From Solibacillus ferritrahens (GTDB taxonomy: Bacteria > Bacillota > Bacilli > Bacillales_A > Planococcaceae), in assembly GCF_037027585.1 (NCBI RefSeq), contig NZ_JAXCLE010000001.1, positions 124,001 through 188,000 of the forward strand: DNA of 64,000 nucleotides, written 5' to 3'. A program made the position numbers and the translations under genes. The notes under the pieces were generated by a model that had not been told where the DNA came from, did no database searches, and worked only from the letters and a program-made list of their open reading frames with translations. This document shows, piece after piece, positions 44,424 through 53,161 of the stretch; position 1 is the stretch's first letter; every line of letters begins with the position of its first letter.

Positions 44424-44745
44424 AAGCTGAGACTGGGACATAACCCAAAAATGCCATTATTCTCCTTGAGGAAAATGGCATTTTTTCGCTGGCATAAAAA
44501 ATTGATTTCCATTCCGGGACGCTTTCCGCGGGCACGGCCTAAGCCTGTAGTCTCAGGCGTCGGTGCTCCTGCGGTTACTCGTCGCAAAATAAATTTTGCT
44601 TTTCCCGCAGGAAGCTTTGCTTGTAGCGAAAGGCGTTAGCCGTCAGCTACACTCGCCCTCCATTCCAATCAATTTTTAAAGTATCCGTTTCTTAATAAGA
44701 GTCTTTTCCTTATCCAATGAAATTTCTACTTCTGTCCCACCACCG
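44424..44745. repeat. Interspersed repeat element of the Bacillales type with GGGACA/TGTCCC ends
   Basis: The segment begins GAGACTGGGACATAA and ends CTTCTGTCCCA, so GGGACA and TGTCCC form short inverted ends. The inside has the GC-richer sequence CGCTTTCCGCGGGCACGGC, characteristic of a repeat I know from intergenic regions of many Bacillaceae and relatives. It is much more GC-rich than its surroundings. A hairpin (44448-44487) that can terminate the upstream gene is included. No transposase is encoded. Confidence 0.65.
44448..44487 (+). terminator. Hairpin terminator inside the repeat element
   Basis: AAATGCCATT and AATGGCATTT form the stem around TTCTCCTTGAGGAA, followed by a T run. Confidence 0.8.
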
Positions 44746-44850
44746 GCTTTTTTTCAAATACACCACTTATTTCCCCCAAAACAAGTACCTATTTCTAATT
44801 GTTTCATATGATTTATATGAAAGGGGGCGAAGGTTATCGTCTATACGGAA

Positions 44851-45138
44851 ATGATTGATCTTCAAGGTCATTTATTTACTGCAGTTACCGTTAATTTGCC
44901 TAAGACAACACTGCTGACGATTTCGAATGAACATGGGTACATTATGTGTGGCGCGCTCGATGTCGGACTTTTAAATGAAAAATTAGCCGATCGCAAAATT
45001 ATTGCTGGTCGTGCAGTTGGTGTTAGAACGATTGATGATTTACTTAAAGCGCCATTAGAATCCATCACATACGAAGCAAAAGCGTACGGCATCGAAGAAG
45101 GTATGACTGGCGAAGAGGCTTTATTAAAAATGATTTAA
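44851..45138 (+). CDS. yunC: YunC-like DUF1805 protein
   Basis: A protein matching B. subtilis YunC along its length: GYIMCGALDVGLLNEKL, GRAVGVRTIDDLLKAPLES. The fold is small alpha/beta; function unknown. The first canonical start is ATG 44851, but the ribosome site AAAGGGGGCG ends 22 bp before it, and homology seems to continue upstream through the codons for VIVYTE. In that frame there is no ATG, GTG or TTG after the stop at 44818; ATC 44836 has ideal spacing. The true start is therefore uncertain. Confidence 0.82.
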   Translation: MIDLQGHLFTAVTVNLPKTTLLTISNEHGYIMCGALDVGLLNEKLADRKIIAGRAVGVRTIDDLLKAPLESITYEAKAYGIEEGMTGEEALLKMI

Positions 45139-45184
45139 TTGGTTGATAGCCAAATACGGGAGCTACCAGCCCATACAAAAAACC

Positions 45185-45215
45185 GCTCTTTCAATTTATC
45201 GAAAAAGCGGTCTAT
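45185..45215. terminator. Terminator between convergent genes
   Basis: ACCGCTCTTTC pairs with GAAAAAGCGGT with one mismatch; A and T runs flank it. Confidence 0.75.
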
Positions 45216-45227
45216 CTATTTTTATAT

Positions 45228-45539
45228 TTAAATTGCTCGGTTATAATAAGAAGCTTTTGTTCCTTTACTTCTTTTGACGGCTAGAAGCTCCTCTAATTTC
45301 TGAATATATTCATGATCAGTTGATATTCTTGTAAGGCTTGTTAATAAATAGGGTCTTAATCCGGAATTGATTTTTTGGAACCGTGCAAGATTGATCAAAT
45401 ACTTGGCCATCTTAAATGACTTTAAGTGGGTATGTCCATTTTTGAATTCCTTCTTTGTATTAACTACCATAAATTCTTGCTTTCGCCCTTTATAAAAAGG
45501 AATAATAATGAACTCATCTTTTTTGAAAATTTGATTCAT
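45228..45539 (-). CDS. Hypothetical basic protein, 103 residues
   Basis: A lysine-rich soluble protein (FKKDEFIIIPFYKGRKQEFMVVNTKKEF, then helical) of unknown family. It starts with ATG after GAGAAAAGGGTGAGATAAT and ends before a good terminator. The basic character would suit nucleic-acid binding, but no motif is seen. Confidence 0.55.
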   Translation of the reverse strand: MNQIFKKDEFIIIPFYKGRKQEFMVVNTKKEFKNGHTHLKSFKMAKYLINLARFQKINSGLRPYLLTSLTRISTDHEYIQKLEELLAVKRSKGTKASYYNRAI

Positions 45540-45747
45540 ATTATCTCACCCTTTTCTCGAATATATTCAAAACGATCTTTCACATATGGAGAAATATCAA
45601 CCTTGCTTCCCTTTAACCCACGACCGCCTCTCCTCTTTTTTGTCCTTATCTCTCCTTACCCTAATTATCGATAACTATATTCCAACTTGAATGGAAAAAT
45701 AACTCTTTTTACAATTATTAACAACACCTTTATATTCTCTTACCACA

Positions 45748-46515
45748 CTATAATCCTAAAAGCTGCTTTTTCTTTGCTTCGAATTCTTCGGGTGTTATAA
45801 TTCCAGCATCTAATAGTTCTTTATATTTTATGATCTCTTCGGCATTTGATATAGGTACAGGGACTGATGTGGGATCATTTTTGTTACTTGTTTTTAATTT
45901 ATCCAGTACTTCATGAATGGCATTATTTATTGCTGTTGCAGATTCGCTACCTAGACCAACCTCAAATTTTTCCTGAGGTGTATCGATTGTTAAAATACCA
46001 AAGACCATCCCTTTTTCGAAAGAGATATCATTAATCCTTTCATGGTTAACTGCTTTAAATTTTTCACCTGTTATGGATTTTTGTCCGAATAGGATTCGCT
46101 TGTTCGTAATCGCATATGCATAATTACTATCATGCTTTGTGACCGATTTATAATTGTGCAACCCTATAAATGTCATCAATACTTTTTCATCACCGATTAA
46201 ATTATCCTGCAATATTTTAAAATGTTTTACTCCCCATTTTTGATTAAAGCCCGAACCGAATTTGTTATCTACACAGTACTGGTACATACTCTCTGCTCGT
46301 GACATCGGATCATCACCAAGCTTGTCTTCTTTTTCCTGAATAATGGCCTTCACTTCTTCAACCGTAACTTTGTTCACATTAATACGGGTTGCTCCGCCAG
46401 CTTCCTTTAAGCAGCTCGGACAAATCCACGCATTTGATTTTTTTAATTTAAATCGATTTAATCCAACTTGTTGTTCACACACACCACAAGTCGCTTTTAA
46501 GTCAAAGAAACCCAT
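45748..46515 (-). CDS. Zinc-ribbon, PH-like and SHOCT-domain protein
   Basis: A 255-residue protein with three parts. Residues 10-42 hold a zinc ribbon (CGVCEQQVG... WICPSC). The middle (about 105-205) is a bacterial PH-like domain with YAITNKRILFGQKSITGEKF. The last 32 residues are a SHOCT domain (EIIKYKELLDAGIITPEEFEAKKKQLL). Such combinations are common, have no known enzymatic role and may sense membrane state. It is monocistronic. Confidence 0.82.
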   Translation of the reverse strand: MGFFDLKATCGVCEQQVGLNRFKLKKSNAWICPSCLKEAGGATRINVNKVTVEEVKAIIQEKEDKLGDDPMSRAESMYQYCVDNKFGSGFNQKWGVKHFKILQDNLIGDEKVLMTFIGLHNYKSVTKHDSNYAYAITNKRILFGQKSITGEKFKAVNHERINDISFEKGMVFGILTIDTPQEKFEVGLGSESATAINNAIHEVLDKLKTSNKNDPTSVPVPISNAEEIIKYKELLDAGIITPEEFEAKKKQLLGL

Positions 46516-46612
46516 TCAATCATCTCCCGCTAAGTTATATTGCTAATATATTAACCAAATTCCAGCTATCTATGAAGATGGTTATTGTTAACGGAATTCC
46601 CCATGAAAAAAT

Positions 46613-46637
46613 GGTAGCATCTTGAATGGATGCTACC
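46613..46637. terminator. Bidirectional hairpin with T runs
   Basis: GGTAGCATC and GATGCTACC form a perfect 9-bp stem, with TTTTTC on the plus side and TTTTTT on the minus side. No gene ends immediately beside it, so it may serve the repeat region or long read-through transcripts. Confidence 0.7.
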
Positions 46638-46689
46638 GGTTTTTCTTATTACTAGCTGCTCTTTTCACAATATTTTAATGGGAGAAATT

Positions 46690-46986
46690 CTTTTTTTCCC
46701 TTATTTAACTATAAAACAGTGGTTGAACAGCAAATAGCGGGATTTTCTCCGCTTATTTTTGGTGAGTAGGCAAGTTCATGTAATTGGTTTTAATAAATAA
46801 CGGAAGGAATTTCCCTTATTTTTAGTTTCTTTTGAAAATCAGCCTAAATAACGGAAGAAATTTCCGTTATTTACCTATAAATCTTGAAAATGTGTGACTT
46901 TTCCATCGATAAGGGAAAAATTTCCCCTTATTTAACCCCAAAACAGTGGTCAACTAGCAAATAACAGGAATTTCTCCGCTTATTTT
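46690..46986. repeat. Four-palindrome element, copy 1 (full copy plus a partial one)
   Basis: Four imperfect palindromes of 25-29 bp, each beginning AAATAa/ATAAG and ending CTTATTT, start at 46795, 46846, 46909 and 46958 (intervals 51, 63, 49). The second has perfect 11-bp arms (AAATAACGGAA / TTCCGTTATTT). A partial copy containing half of palindrome 3, its spacer and palindrome 4 precedes it at 46690-46762. Spacers such as GAAAATCAGCC are shared with the copies at 54.8 and 55.95 kb. The whole 535-bp gap 46516-47050 has no gene. Confidence 0.88.
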
Positions 46987-47007
46987 ATTGGTCACAAACA
47001 GAAAACA

Positions 47008-47042
47008 AACCGCCCCTCACTATTAAAAGGGGCAATTCGTTT
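47008..47042 (-). terminator. Terminator of the hydantoinase operon
   Basis: On the minus strand GCCCCT pairs with AGGGGC, followed by GGTTTGTTTTC. It lies 9 bp after the hydantoinase stop. Confidence 0.75.
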
Positions 47043-47050
47043 TCTTCTAT

Positions 47051-48472
47051 TTAATTCACCGCTGCCTCAACTAACGGTGCAGTCCCCACCGGCTCTGCTT
47101 TTCGGAAAATGTATCTGCCTTTTGTCTTCGGTTCCACAACCTCACCGTTCTTTGCGATCACTTCCCCGCGGCGAATTGTCATTACCGGCCAGCCTTGGAT
47201 GTCGCGGCCTTCATAAATCGTGTAGTCTGAATTGATTGGAATAGTATTCGCATCGATTGTTAGCTTCTTCTCTAAATCCACTAGCACTAAATCTGCATCC
47301 GAGCCGATTTCGATCGTTCCTTTTTGAGGATACATGCCATATGTTTTGGCTGTATTCGCAGCTGTCAGCTCTGCAATTTTTTCCAATGGCAGTCCATGCT
47401 TGAAATGGCCTTCGCTTAGCATTAACGGAAACATGAATTCTGCCCCACCAAATCCTAATACCGTTTTATCAATATCATAGCCATTCTTAAATTTATCCTT
47501 CCAGAAAATCGATACGTGGTCAGTCCCGACAAACTTCACAATCCCTTTTTTAATGCCTTCCCATAACAGCTCATTATCTTCCTTATATCGCAGCGGTGGC
47601 TTCACAATTGCCCCTAAGCCTTTCTTATTGTCTACCGTTTCGAGTAAGTAGTGTGGACATGTTTCCACATTGACAATATCCGGATTGAAATGCGTCATTT
47701 TTTCCAATGCCTGCATACTTGTACCGGCACTCATATGCACGACTGTAATTTTTGCATCATAGTGCAGTGCCAGTGTCGCACAGCGGACAACCGATTCCGT
47801 CTCGACAATATCAGGATTATACTTTTCAAAGAAAATCAGTTCATTCCGATCGGGTACATCTACATACTTTTTCGTATAATGTTTGCCCATATCAACGTTT
47901 TCGCAATGAATGGCCAAGATAAGATCTTTTGAAATACTGTTCATCTCAGCGAAAATATCTAATAAAAGCTCATCATCCAATAAGCGGTCCGTGCCAAAGC
48001 GGCTTTGCTCCTGACCCCGGTAGCCTAAATATAATTTAAAGGAAGTGGAACCAAATTCATTCACATAGGACCGCATTTCCTCCAAATGCTTGTTCGTCAT
48101 AATACCTAGGTGGAAGCAGAAATCAATGATGCTTTCGTTTTCCCCAATCCCGATTTCCGTTGGCAGCTGGTCTTTATATGATTGGGAGCTGCGCATAAAG
48201 TTAATGACTGACGTTACCCCACCAATGGCAGAAGAACGCGAAGTTTTGTAATAGTCCTCCGCTAAGCTCCCGTAAACGCCATAATGACTATGACCATCGA
48301 TTGCGCCCGGGAAAATATGCTTGCCAGTTGCATCAATAATTTCGGCATTGTGCTCATTTAAATCGTTGCCAATTGCTACAATGATTCCATCCTCTATCAT
48401 GATATCTGCTCTTTTTACACCTTCATACGGAATAACTAAATTTCCACCTTTTACAATCGTCTTCATACTCAT
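47051..48472 (-). CDS. Dihydropyrimidinase/hydantoinase-family amidohydrolase
   Basis: A 473-residue cyclic amidase. Metal-binding residues can be placed: HSH in IDGHSHYG (about residues 58-60), the carboxylated Lys in TSFKLYLGYRG, His in LAIHCEN, His in VVHMSAG and Asp in FVGTDHVSI. The family opens dihydropyrimidine, hydantoin or allantoin rings to N-carbamoyl amino acids. It is the last gene of an operon with an importer and an isochorismatase-fold amidohydrolase. Together they suggest uptake of a cyclic ureide and release of its nitrogen. The exact ring substrate is unknown. Confidence 0.9.
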   Translation of the reverse strand: MSMKTIVKGGNLVIPYEGVKRADIMIEDGIIVAIGNDLNEHNAEIIDATGKHIFPGAIDGHSHYGVYGSLAEDYYKTSRSSAIGGVTSVINFMRSSQSYKDQLPTEIGIGENESIIDFCFHLGIMTNKHLEEMRSYVNEFGSTSFKLYLGYRGQEQSRFGTDRLLDDELLLDIFAEMNSISKDLILAIHCENVDMGKHYTKKYVDVPDRNELIFFEKYNPDIVETESVVRCATLALHYDAKITVVHMSAGTSMQALEKMTHFNPDIVNVETCPHYLLETVDNKKGLGAIVKPPLRYKEDNELLWEGIKKGIVKFVGTDHVSIFWKDKFKNGYDIDKTVLGFGGAEFMFPLMLSEGHFKHGLPLEKIAELTAANTAKTYGMYPQKGTIEIGSDADLVLVDLEKKLTIDANTIPINSDYTIYEGRDIQGWPVMTIRRGEVIAKNGEVVEPKTKGRYIFRKAEPVGTAPLVEAAVN

Positions 48473-48484
48473 TCCTCCTTAAGT

Positions 48485-49954
48485 TTAGGCAACATCACGC
48501 TTTTCCTGCACTTCCACCGACTTCGCCTGTGATGTTGGTACTCTTGTCCAAAAAGCTGCAAATACAGCACTCAATGTAATCATCGTTGTAATGATAAATG
48601 CCAACTGGAATCCATTTGTAATAAATACTAAGCCGTTTACCGAAACGTTCGCTGCAGCACCGGCATACACCGCTTCCTTTAAATCTCCCGGAACAGCTGA
48701 TACGACAATCATTAACGCTAACGCCGTGCTCAGTACCCCACCCATATTTTGTAGCATCGATCGTAGTCCGTTTGCGACACCTGTTGAATGACTCGGGACA
48801 CTCATCATAATTAACTGTGTATTCGGGGTCATAAAAATACCCGACCCAAACCCAATCAAGAACTGCCCGATCATTAATGCGGTAAACGAACTTGCCACAT
48901 TCATGTTTAGTGCCAGTAAGCTCATTCCGATCGTTGAAATGAAAAGGCCTGCTGTCGTTAACATTCTTGTTCGTATGTAACAGCTTAGCCTTCCGATCAG
49001 TAGCGATGCGACGACTGTGCCTCCCGTCATCGGCAATACCCATAAGCCTGCCTGAAAAGCATTCGCCCCGTAAACGATTTGGAAAAATAATGCCATCAGC
49101 AGAACAACCGATGACCGCGCAAGCGAATTTAAAAATGTCGTCATATTCGCCATTGAAAAGGTTTGTTGACGAAATAATGCAAAGTTCACAACGGGCATTT
49201 TCGCCTTTCGTTCCACAAAATAAAATACAATGGCTAGTAGTACGAAAATCGTAATCCCCGTAATAACCGATATATGTGTCCAACCAAGTTCACTGCTGCT
49301 CGATATCCCGTAAATTAATCCGCCTAAACCTGCTAATATAAGTAAGCTTCCATAATAGTCGAACGTTATTTTCGACTGCTTCACTACATTTTTCGGTAGC
49401 ATCCATATTGCTAAAACCGTACCGCTAATACCGATTGGGATATTGAACCAGAACATCCATTGCCAGTTAAACATATAGGTGAAGTATCCGCCTACAACCG
49501 GTCCGATGAGCTGCGCAATCGAAGAAACGACTACATTAATTCCGAGCGCTGAACTTAATTTTTCCGTTTTAAATGCAGATACAATCATCGGTGTCGTATT
49601 CGTTATGACAAGCGCCCCGCTAATTCCTTGCAGTGCCCTTAACACAATCAGCATGCCAACATCTGTTGCATATCCGCATAGAAGGCTGAAAATAGTGAAG
49701 CTCCCAATGCCGATAATATAAAGCCTTTTACGTCCGAATAAATCCGCGACCTTCCCAAAAACTAGTATGAAGACCGTATTGAATAGCATGTATGACAGCA
49801 ATATCCAGCTTGCTTCTAAAGAAGATGCCTGGAAATGCGTTGTGATCGAGGGAAGCGCTACATTTAACGTACTCATATTCATCATGACTAGCAGAACACC
49901 TAAGCTCGTTATCATCAGTACTTTCCAAGGATTAAACTTGTCCCCCATACACAT
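48485..49954 (-). CDS. MFS transporter, DHA2 family (14-helix type)
   Basis: A 489-residue carrier with the DHA2 opening VLLVMMNMSTLNVALPSITTHF, the motif GKVADLFGRKRLYIIG and LRALQGISGALVITNT. About 14 helices are visible. DHA2 proteins are mostly drug/H+ antiporters. Its place between IclR and hydantoinase genes suggests transport of the operon's substrate or a by-product. The start may be the ATG six bases in (MGDKFN), which is nearer a usable site. Confidence 0.82.
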   Translation of the reverse strand: MCMGDKFNPWKVLMITSLGVLLVMMNMSTLNVALPSITTHFQASSLEASWILLSYMLFNTVFILVFGKVADLFGRKRLYIIGIGSFTIFSLLCGYATDVGMLIVLRALQGISGALVITNTTPMIVSAFKTEKLSSALGINVVVSSIAQLIGPVVGGYFTYMFNWQWMFWFNIPIGISGTVLAIWMLPKNVVKQSKITFDYYGSLLILAGLGGLIYGISSSSELGWTHISVITGITIFVLLAIVFYFVERKAKMPVVNFALFRQQTFSMANMTTFLNSLARSSVVLLMALFFQIVYGANAFQAGLWVLPMTGGTVVASLLIGRLSCYIRTRMLTTAGLFISTIGMSLLALNMNVASSFTALMIGQFLIGFGSGIFMTPNTQLIMMSVPSHSTGVANGLRSMLQNMGGVLSTALALMIVVSAVPGDLKEAVYAGAAANVSVNGLVFITNGFQLAFIITTMITLSAVFAAFWTRVPTSQAKSVEVQEKRDVA

Positions 49955-49976
49955 CTACTCCATTCTCATGATCCCA

Positions 49977-50744
49977 TTACTCAGAAGCTATAATCAGTTG
50001 GATGTAGCCCATTTTTTCGGAGATTTCGACAGAAGCCTTTAATAATGACTGAATCATCTGCTCCTGCTTGACCCCCATCCGCGCTACCGGACCAGAAATC
50101 GATAATCCTCCAATGATCTGGTGCTTGTTGTCAAAGATCGGGGATGAAATCGATAGCAGCCCTTCAATCCGCTCGCTTAAACTGATCGCATAGCCATCGT
50201 TACGAATTTGCCGGGCTTGCTCCAACAGAACTTCCTGCCGACTGAAATCAAGTGCCTCCTGCTGCATCACCATTTTTTGCTCATCATTCGATAAATAGCT
50301 GAACAACAGCTTTCCGGAAGCCCCGTAACAAAGTGCACTACGTCCCCCGACTTTCACAAAGTTTCGGATTTGCTGACTGCTTTCCACCTTTTCAATACAG
50401 ACACGGTTGTAGCCATCGAGTACGTTTAGACTCACCGTTTCCAACGTTTCCTCATTAAGCGCCCTCATAACCGGGAGCGCCAGTTGCCTTAAATCAATCG
50501 TCGCCGCATAGGCATTCCCTAGCTCAAATACTTTAAAGCCTAATTGATAAAGCTGCGTTAAGCTGTCCTGCTCGATAAAGCGCTGCGATTTTAATGTGTG
50601 CAAAATCCGGACTACTGTACTTTTAGGAAGCAATAATTTTTCTGAAATCTCTTTAACGGATAAACTTTTCTCTTCGATTGTGAAACAAGATAAAATTTGC
50701 AAAGCTCTTTCTACTGATTGAACGTTTGAAGTTTGTTGCCTCAT
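49977..50744 (-). CDS. IclR-family transcriptional regulator
   Basis: About 255 residues from ATG 50744 after GGAGG. The winged helix covers VQSVERALQILSCFTIEEKSLSVKEISEKLLLPKSTVVRIL; the effector domain contains GGRSALCYGASGKLLFSYL and ends with GGLSISGPVARM. IclR proteins usually respond to a pathway intermediate, and this one lies inside the operon it may control, in addition to the nitrogen control suggested by the boxes upstream. Confidence 0.9.
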   Translation of the reverse strand: MRQQTSNVQSVERALQILSCFTIEEKSLSVKEISEKLLLPKSTVVRILHTLKSQRFIEQDSLTQLYQLGFKVFELGNAYAATIDLRQLALPVMRALNEETLETVSLNVLDGYNRVCIEKVESSQQIRNFVKVGGRSALCYGASGKLLFSYLSNDEQKMVMQQEALDFSRQEVLLEQARQIRNDGYAISLSERIEGLLSISSPIFDNKHQIIGGLSISGPVARMGVKQEQMIQSLLKASVEISEKMGYIQLIIASE

Positions 50745-50766
50745 CCCACAACCTCCATTCAAATAG

Positions 50767-51465
50767 TTATCTGACGGCCGTCTTTAAGTTAAGCAAGTAC
50801 TCTTTAATATCCTCGGTCGGGACAACGTCACAATATTTCATCCATAAATCCAATAAAGCTGCTTTATGGGACAGTTCAATCCGGTCATATACCGCGTCTT
50901 CTACAATCGCCACATTGAAATTATGTGTAACAGCATCGACAATCGTTGCCCGGACACAGCCACCAGTTGAGCCACCGACAACAATTAACGAATCGACACC
51001 TAACTTCACAAGATAGCTAATTAACGGTGTACCGAAAAATGCACTGGCATAGCTTTTGTCCACGACGATATCTTTATCAGAAGGCAATAGTTCATCAATA
51101 ATCATCGTCCCCGGCATGCCATCCACATAATTGGAATTATCGCGATTTGCCTTTAAAGCAAAGGAATCAAACTGAACTGATTTTTTCTGCACATTTCGCG
51201 TGTAAATTGTCGGGATACCCACTTCATCTGCCAATGCCTTTAAGAGCTTCACGTTTTCAAGTGTTGCCCATGCTTTTTCACCGCCACCGCTCGGATACTT
51301 ATGCAGCTGCTCTTCAATCGGCACATTTTCTCCCATATAGTTATATTGCGGATCAATGATTAATAGCAGCGGGCTTTTGCCTAGCCCTCTCGACTTTCCG
51401 TAGCCGCCTCTTTCTATCACCAATTTATCCGTTTCTGAAAGTAGTTCATCCCAAATTCTTGTCAT
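50767..51465 (-). CDS. Isochorismatase-fold cysteine amidohydrolase (N-carbamoylsarcosine amidase-like)
   Basis: A 232-residue enzyme from ATG 51465, 8 bp after AGGAGG. The triad is visible: Asp in LLIIDPQYNYMG, Lys in DKDIVVDKSYASAFFGT and Cys in VGGSTGGCVRATIVDA. The first two features and the CVRAT context match N-carbamoylsarcosine and related carbamoyl amidases rather than true isochorismatases. It probably removes carbamoyl nitrogen from the hydantoinase product, releasing ammonia and CO2. Not part of the siderophore pathway. Confidence 0.87.
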   Translation of the reverse strand: MTRIWDELLSETDKLVIERGGYGKSRGLGKSPLLLIIDPQYNYMGENVPIEEQLHKYPSGGGEKAWATLENVKLLKALADEVGIPTIYTRNVQKKSVQFDSFALKANRDNSNYVDGMPGTMIIDELLPSDKDIVVDKSYASAFFGTPLISYLVKLGVDSLIVVGGSTGGCVRATIVDAVTHNFNVAIVEDAVYDRIELSHKAALLDLWMKYCDVVPTEDIKEYLLNLKTAVR

Positions 51466-51510
51466 CGTCAATTCCTCCTTTATAGTTCGTTTCTTTTATT
51501 AAATGCATCC

Positions 51511-52269
51511 TTAAACTCCGCCTGTATTTCCTCTCCAGCGCAAGAAGTATTGCTCTACTTTTAGGAAGCCGAAGTTAATTAAGTAACCGATAATTCCTAA
51601 TGTGAAAATACCTGCAAACATTTCTGCTACACGGAAAATGCGCTGCATGTCCAAAATGAAATACCCGATGCCGCTGTTACCCGTAATCATTTCTGCTACG
51701 ACCGCTACGACAAGTGCAATACCAACTGAAACCCTCATACCAGTTAATATAGAAGGAAGTGCTGCCGGCAAAATGATTTTAAACAACGACTTCATTTTCG
51801 AAACACCAAATGTACGGCCTGTATCGATTAAGATTGGATCTACACCACGTACACCGCTGTAAGTGTTTAATAAAATCGGGAATAAGCTTGAAAGGAAGAT
51901 TACAAATACTTTCATTTCATTTTCAATTCCTAAAAATAAGATTGCTACCGGAATATAAGCAGAAGCCGGTATTGGACGAATAAGCTCTGTAATCGGCTCT
52001 AGCAAACGATAAATAAAAGGCGTTGTACCCATTAATAAACCAAGTGGAACTGCTACTAATGCTGCTAATAAGAAGCCACTGAAAATTCTTCCTAAACTCG
52101 GCAGCAAGTAATTTAATAGTTCACCGTTAGCTATAATACCGCCCCATGTTGTAAATACCTGACTAACTGGAGGCATGCTTACAGAGTCAACGATCCCCGT
52201 TTTTGAGGCAATCTCCCACATTACTAAAAGTGCTATTATCAATACAAATCCCGGCCAACGTTTTAACAT
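51511..52269 (-). CDS. ABC transporter permease, NitT/TauT type
   Basis: A 252-residue inner-membrane protein with six helices and the EAA-loop (GRTFGVSKMKSLFKIILPAALPSILTGMRVSVG) that docks on the ATPase. ATG 52269 follows GGAGGAG at 6 bp. It belongs to the SsuC/TauC/ThiX group of importers for small organic or inorganic anions and heterocycles. Confidence 0.9.
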   Translation of the reverse strand: MLKRWPGFVLIIALLVMWEIASKTGIVDSVSMPPVSQVFTTWGGIIANGELLNYLLPSLGRIFSGFLLAALVAVPLGLLMGTTPFIYRLLEPITELIRPIPASAYIPVAILFLGIENEMKVFVIFLSSLFPILLNTYSGVRGVDPILIDTGRTFGVSKMKSLFKIILPAALPSILTGMRVSVGIALVVAVVAEMITGNSGIGYFILDMQRIFRVAEMFAGIFTLGIIGYLINFGFLKVEQYFLRWRGNTGGV

Positions 52270-52292
52270 ATACATCTCCTCCTATTTCATAT

Positions 52293-53144
52293 TTACGCCT
52301 GTCCCTTTTCTTGCGAGAAGATACTCGAAAACAGCTTCAACTGCATCGTCGTAAAGTGCTTACTTTTTCTCGTATCAATTTGGTTTCGGGGGTAAGGCAA
52401 ATTCACAACGATATCTTCTTTTAATCCAATAGGTGCCTTCCCTAGTGAAATAATATGGCTTGATAAAAATACGGCTTCATCTACATCATGTGTTACAAAC
52501 AAAATCGTGATCGGCAGCTTCTCCCAAATACTCAGTAGCAGCTCCTGTAAGATTGCTCGTGTCATCGCATCGACCGCACTGAACGGTTCATCCATTAAAA
52601 GTACTTTCGGTTCGCAAATTAATGCGCGGGCAATGACAACACGCTGCTGCATACCACCTGACAGCTGAGATGGATAATAGTCTTCATATCCTTCAAGACC
52701 AACGAGTTTTATATATTCCATGCAGCGCTCTTTCGCTTCTTGCTTGGAAATATTCTTCTTTTGCGTATTCAGTCCAAATTCAATATTTTCCAAAACGGTA
52801 TACCACGGGAAAATCGATTTCGTATATTGCTGGAATACATAAATCATTCCTTTTGGCGGTCCGCTAATGACTTGCCCATCGAAGTTGATTGTTCCACTTG
52901 TAGGAGTTTCCAGCCCGGAAATCAGTTTCAGCAGTGTTGACTTCCCGCATCCAGAAGGGCCGACAATGGAAAGAAAGCTACCTTCGGGGATTTTGTACGA
53001 AAAGTTCTCAAATACGGTAATCTTATTTTTGTTTACAGAAAACTCCTTGTTCACTCCTTCAATATGGATAAGTGTTTTCGGACGCCCTGTCTCTATTTGC
53101 ATTTCATTGTCTGTACCTAATTCATACACATTTGATAAATTCAT
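52293..53144 (-). CDS. ABC transporter ATP-binding protein, NitT/TauT type
   Basis: A 283-residue ATPase with Walker A VGPSGCGKSTLL, Q-loop YVFQQYTKSIFPW, signature LSGGMQQRVVIARAL, Walker B VLLMDEPFSAVD and switch VTHDVDEAVFLS. It sits between the substrate-binding protein and permease genes of the same importer. Confidence 0.93.
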   Translation of the reverse strand: MNLSNVYELGTDNEMQIETGRPKTLIHIEGVNKEFSVNKNKITVFENFSYKIPEGSFLSIVGPSGCGKSTLLKLISGLETPTSGTINFDGQVISGPPKGMIYVFQQYTKSIFPWYTVLENIEFGLNTQKKNISKQEAKERCMEYIKLVGLEGYEDYYPSQLSGGMQQRVVIARALICEPKVLLMDEPFSAVDAMTRAILQELLLSIWEKLPITILFVTHDVDEAVFLSSHIISLGKAPIGLKEDIVVNLPYPRNQIDTRKSKHFTTMQLKLFSSIFSQEKGQA

Positions 53145-53161
53145 AACAATCCACCCTTCCT

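Noticed and set aside
48495..49283. 262-codon frame on the same strand as the DHA2 transporter
   Set aside because: It is an out-of-frame reading of the transporter gene, without a ribosome site or a recognisable domain.
50767..51465. Second isochorismatase for the siderophore pathway
   Set aside because: Its motifs and operon fit carbamoyl-amidase-type hydrolases; it is 35 kb from the siderophore genes and lacks a Fur box.
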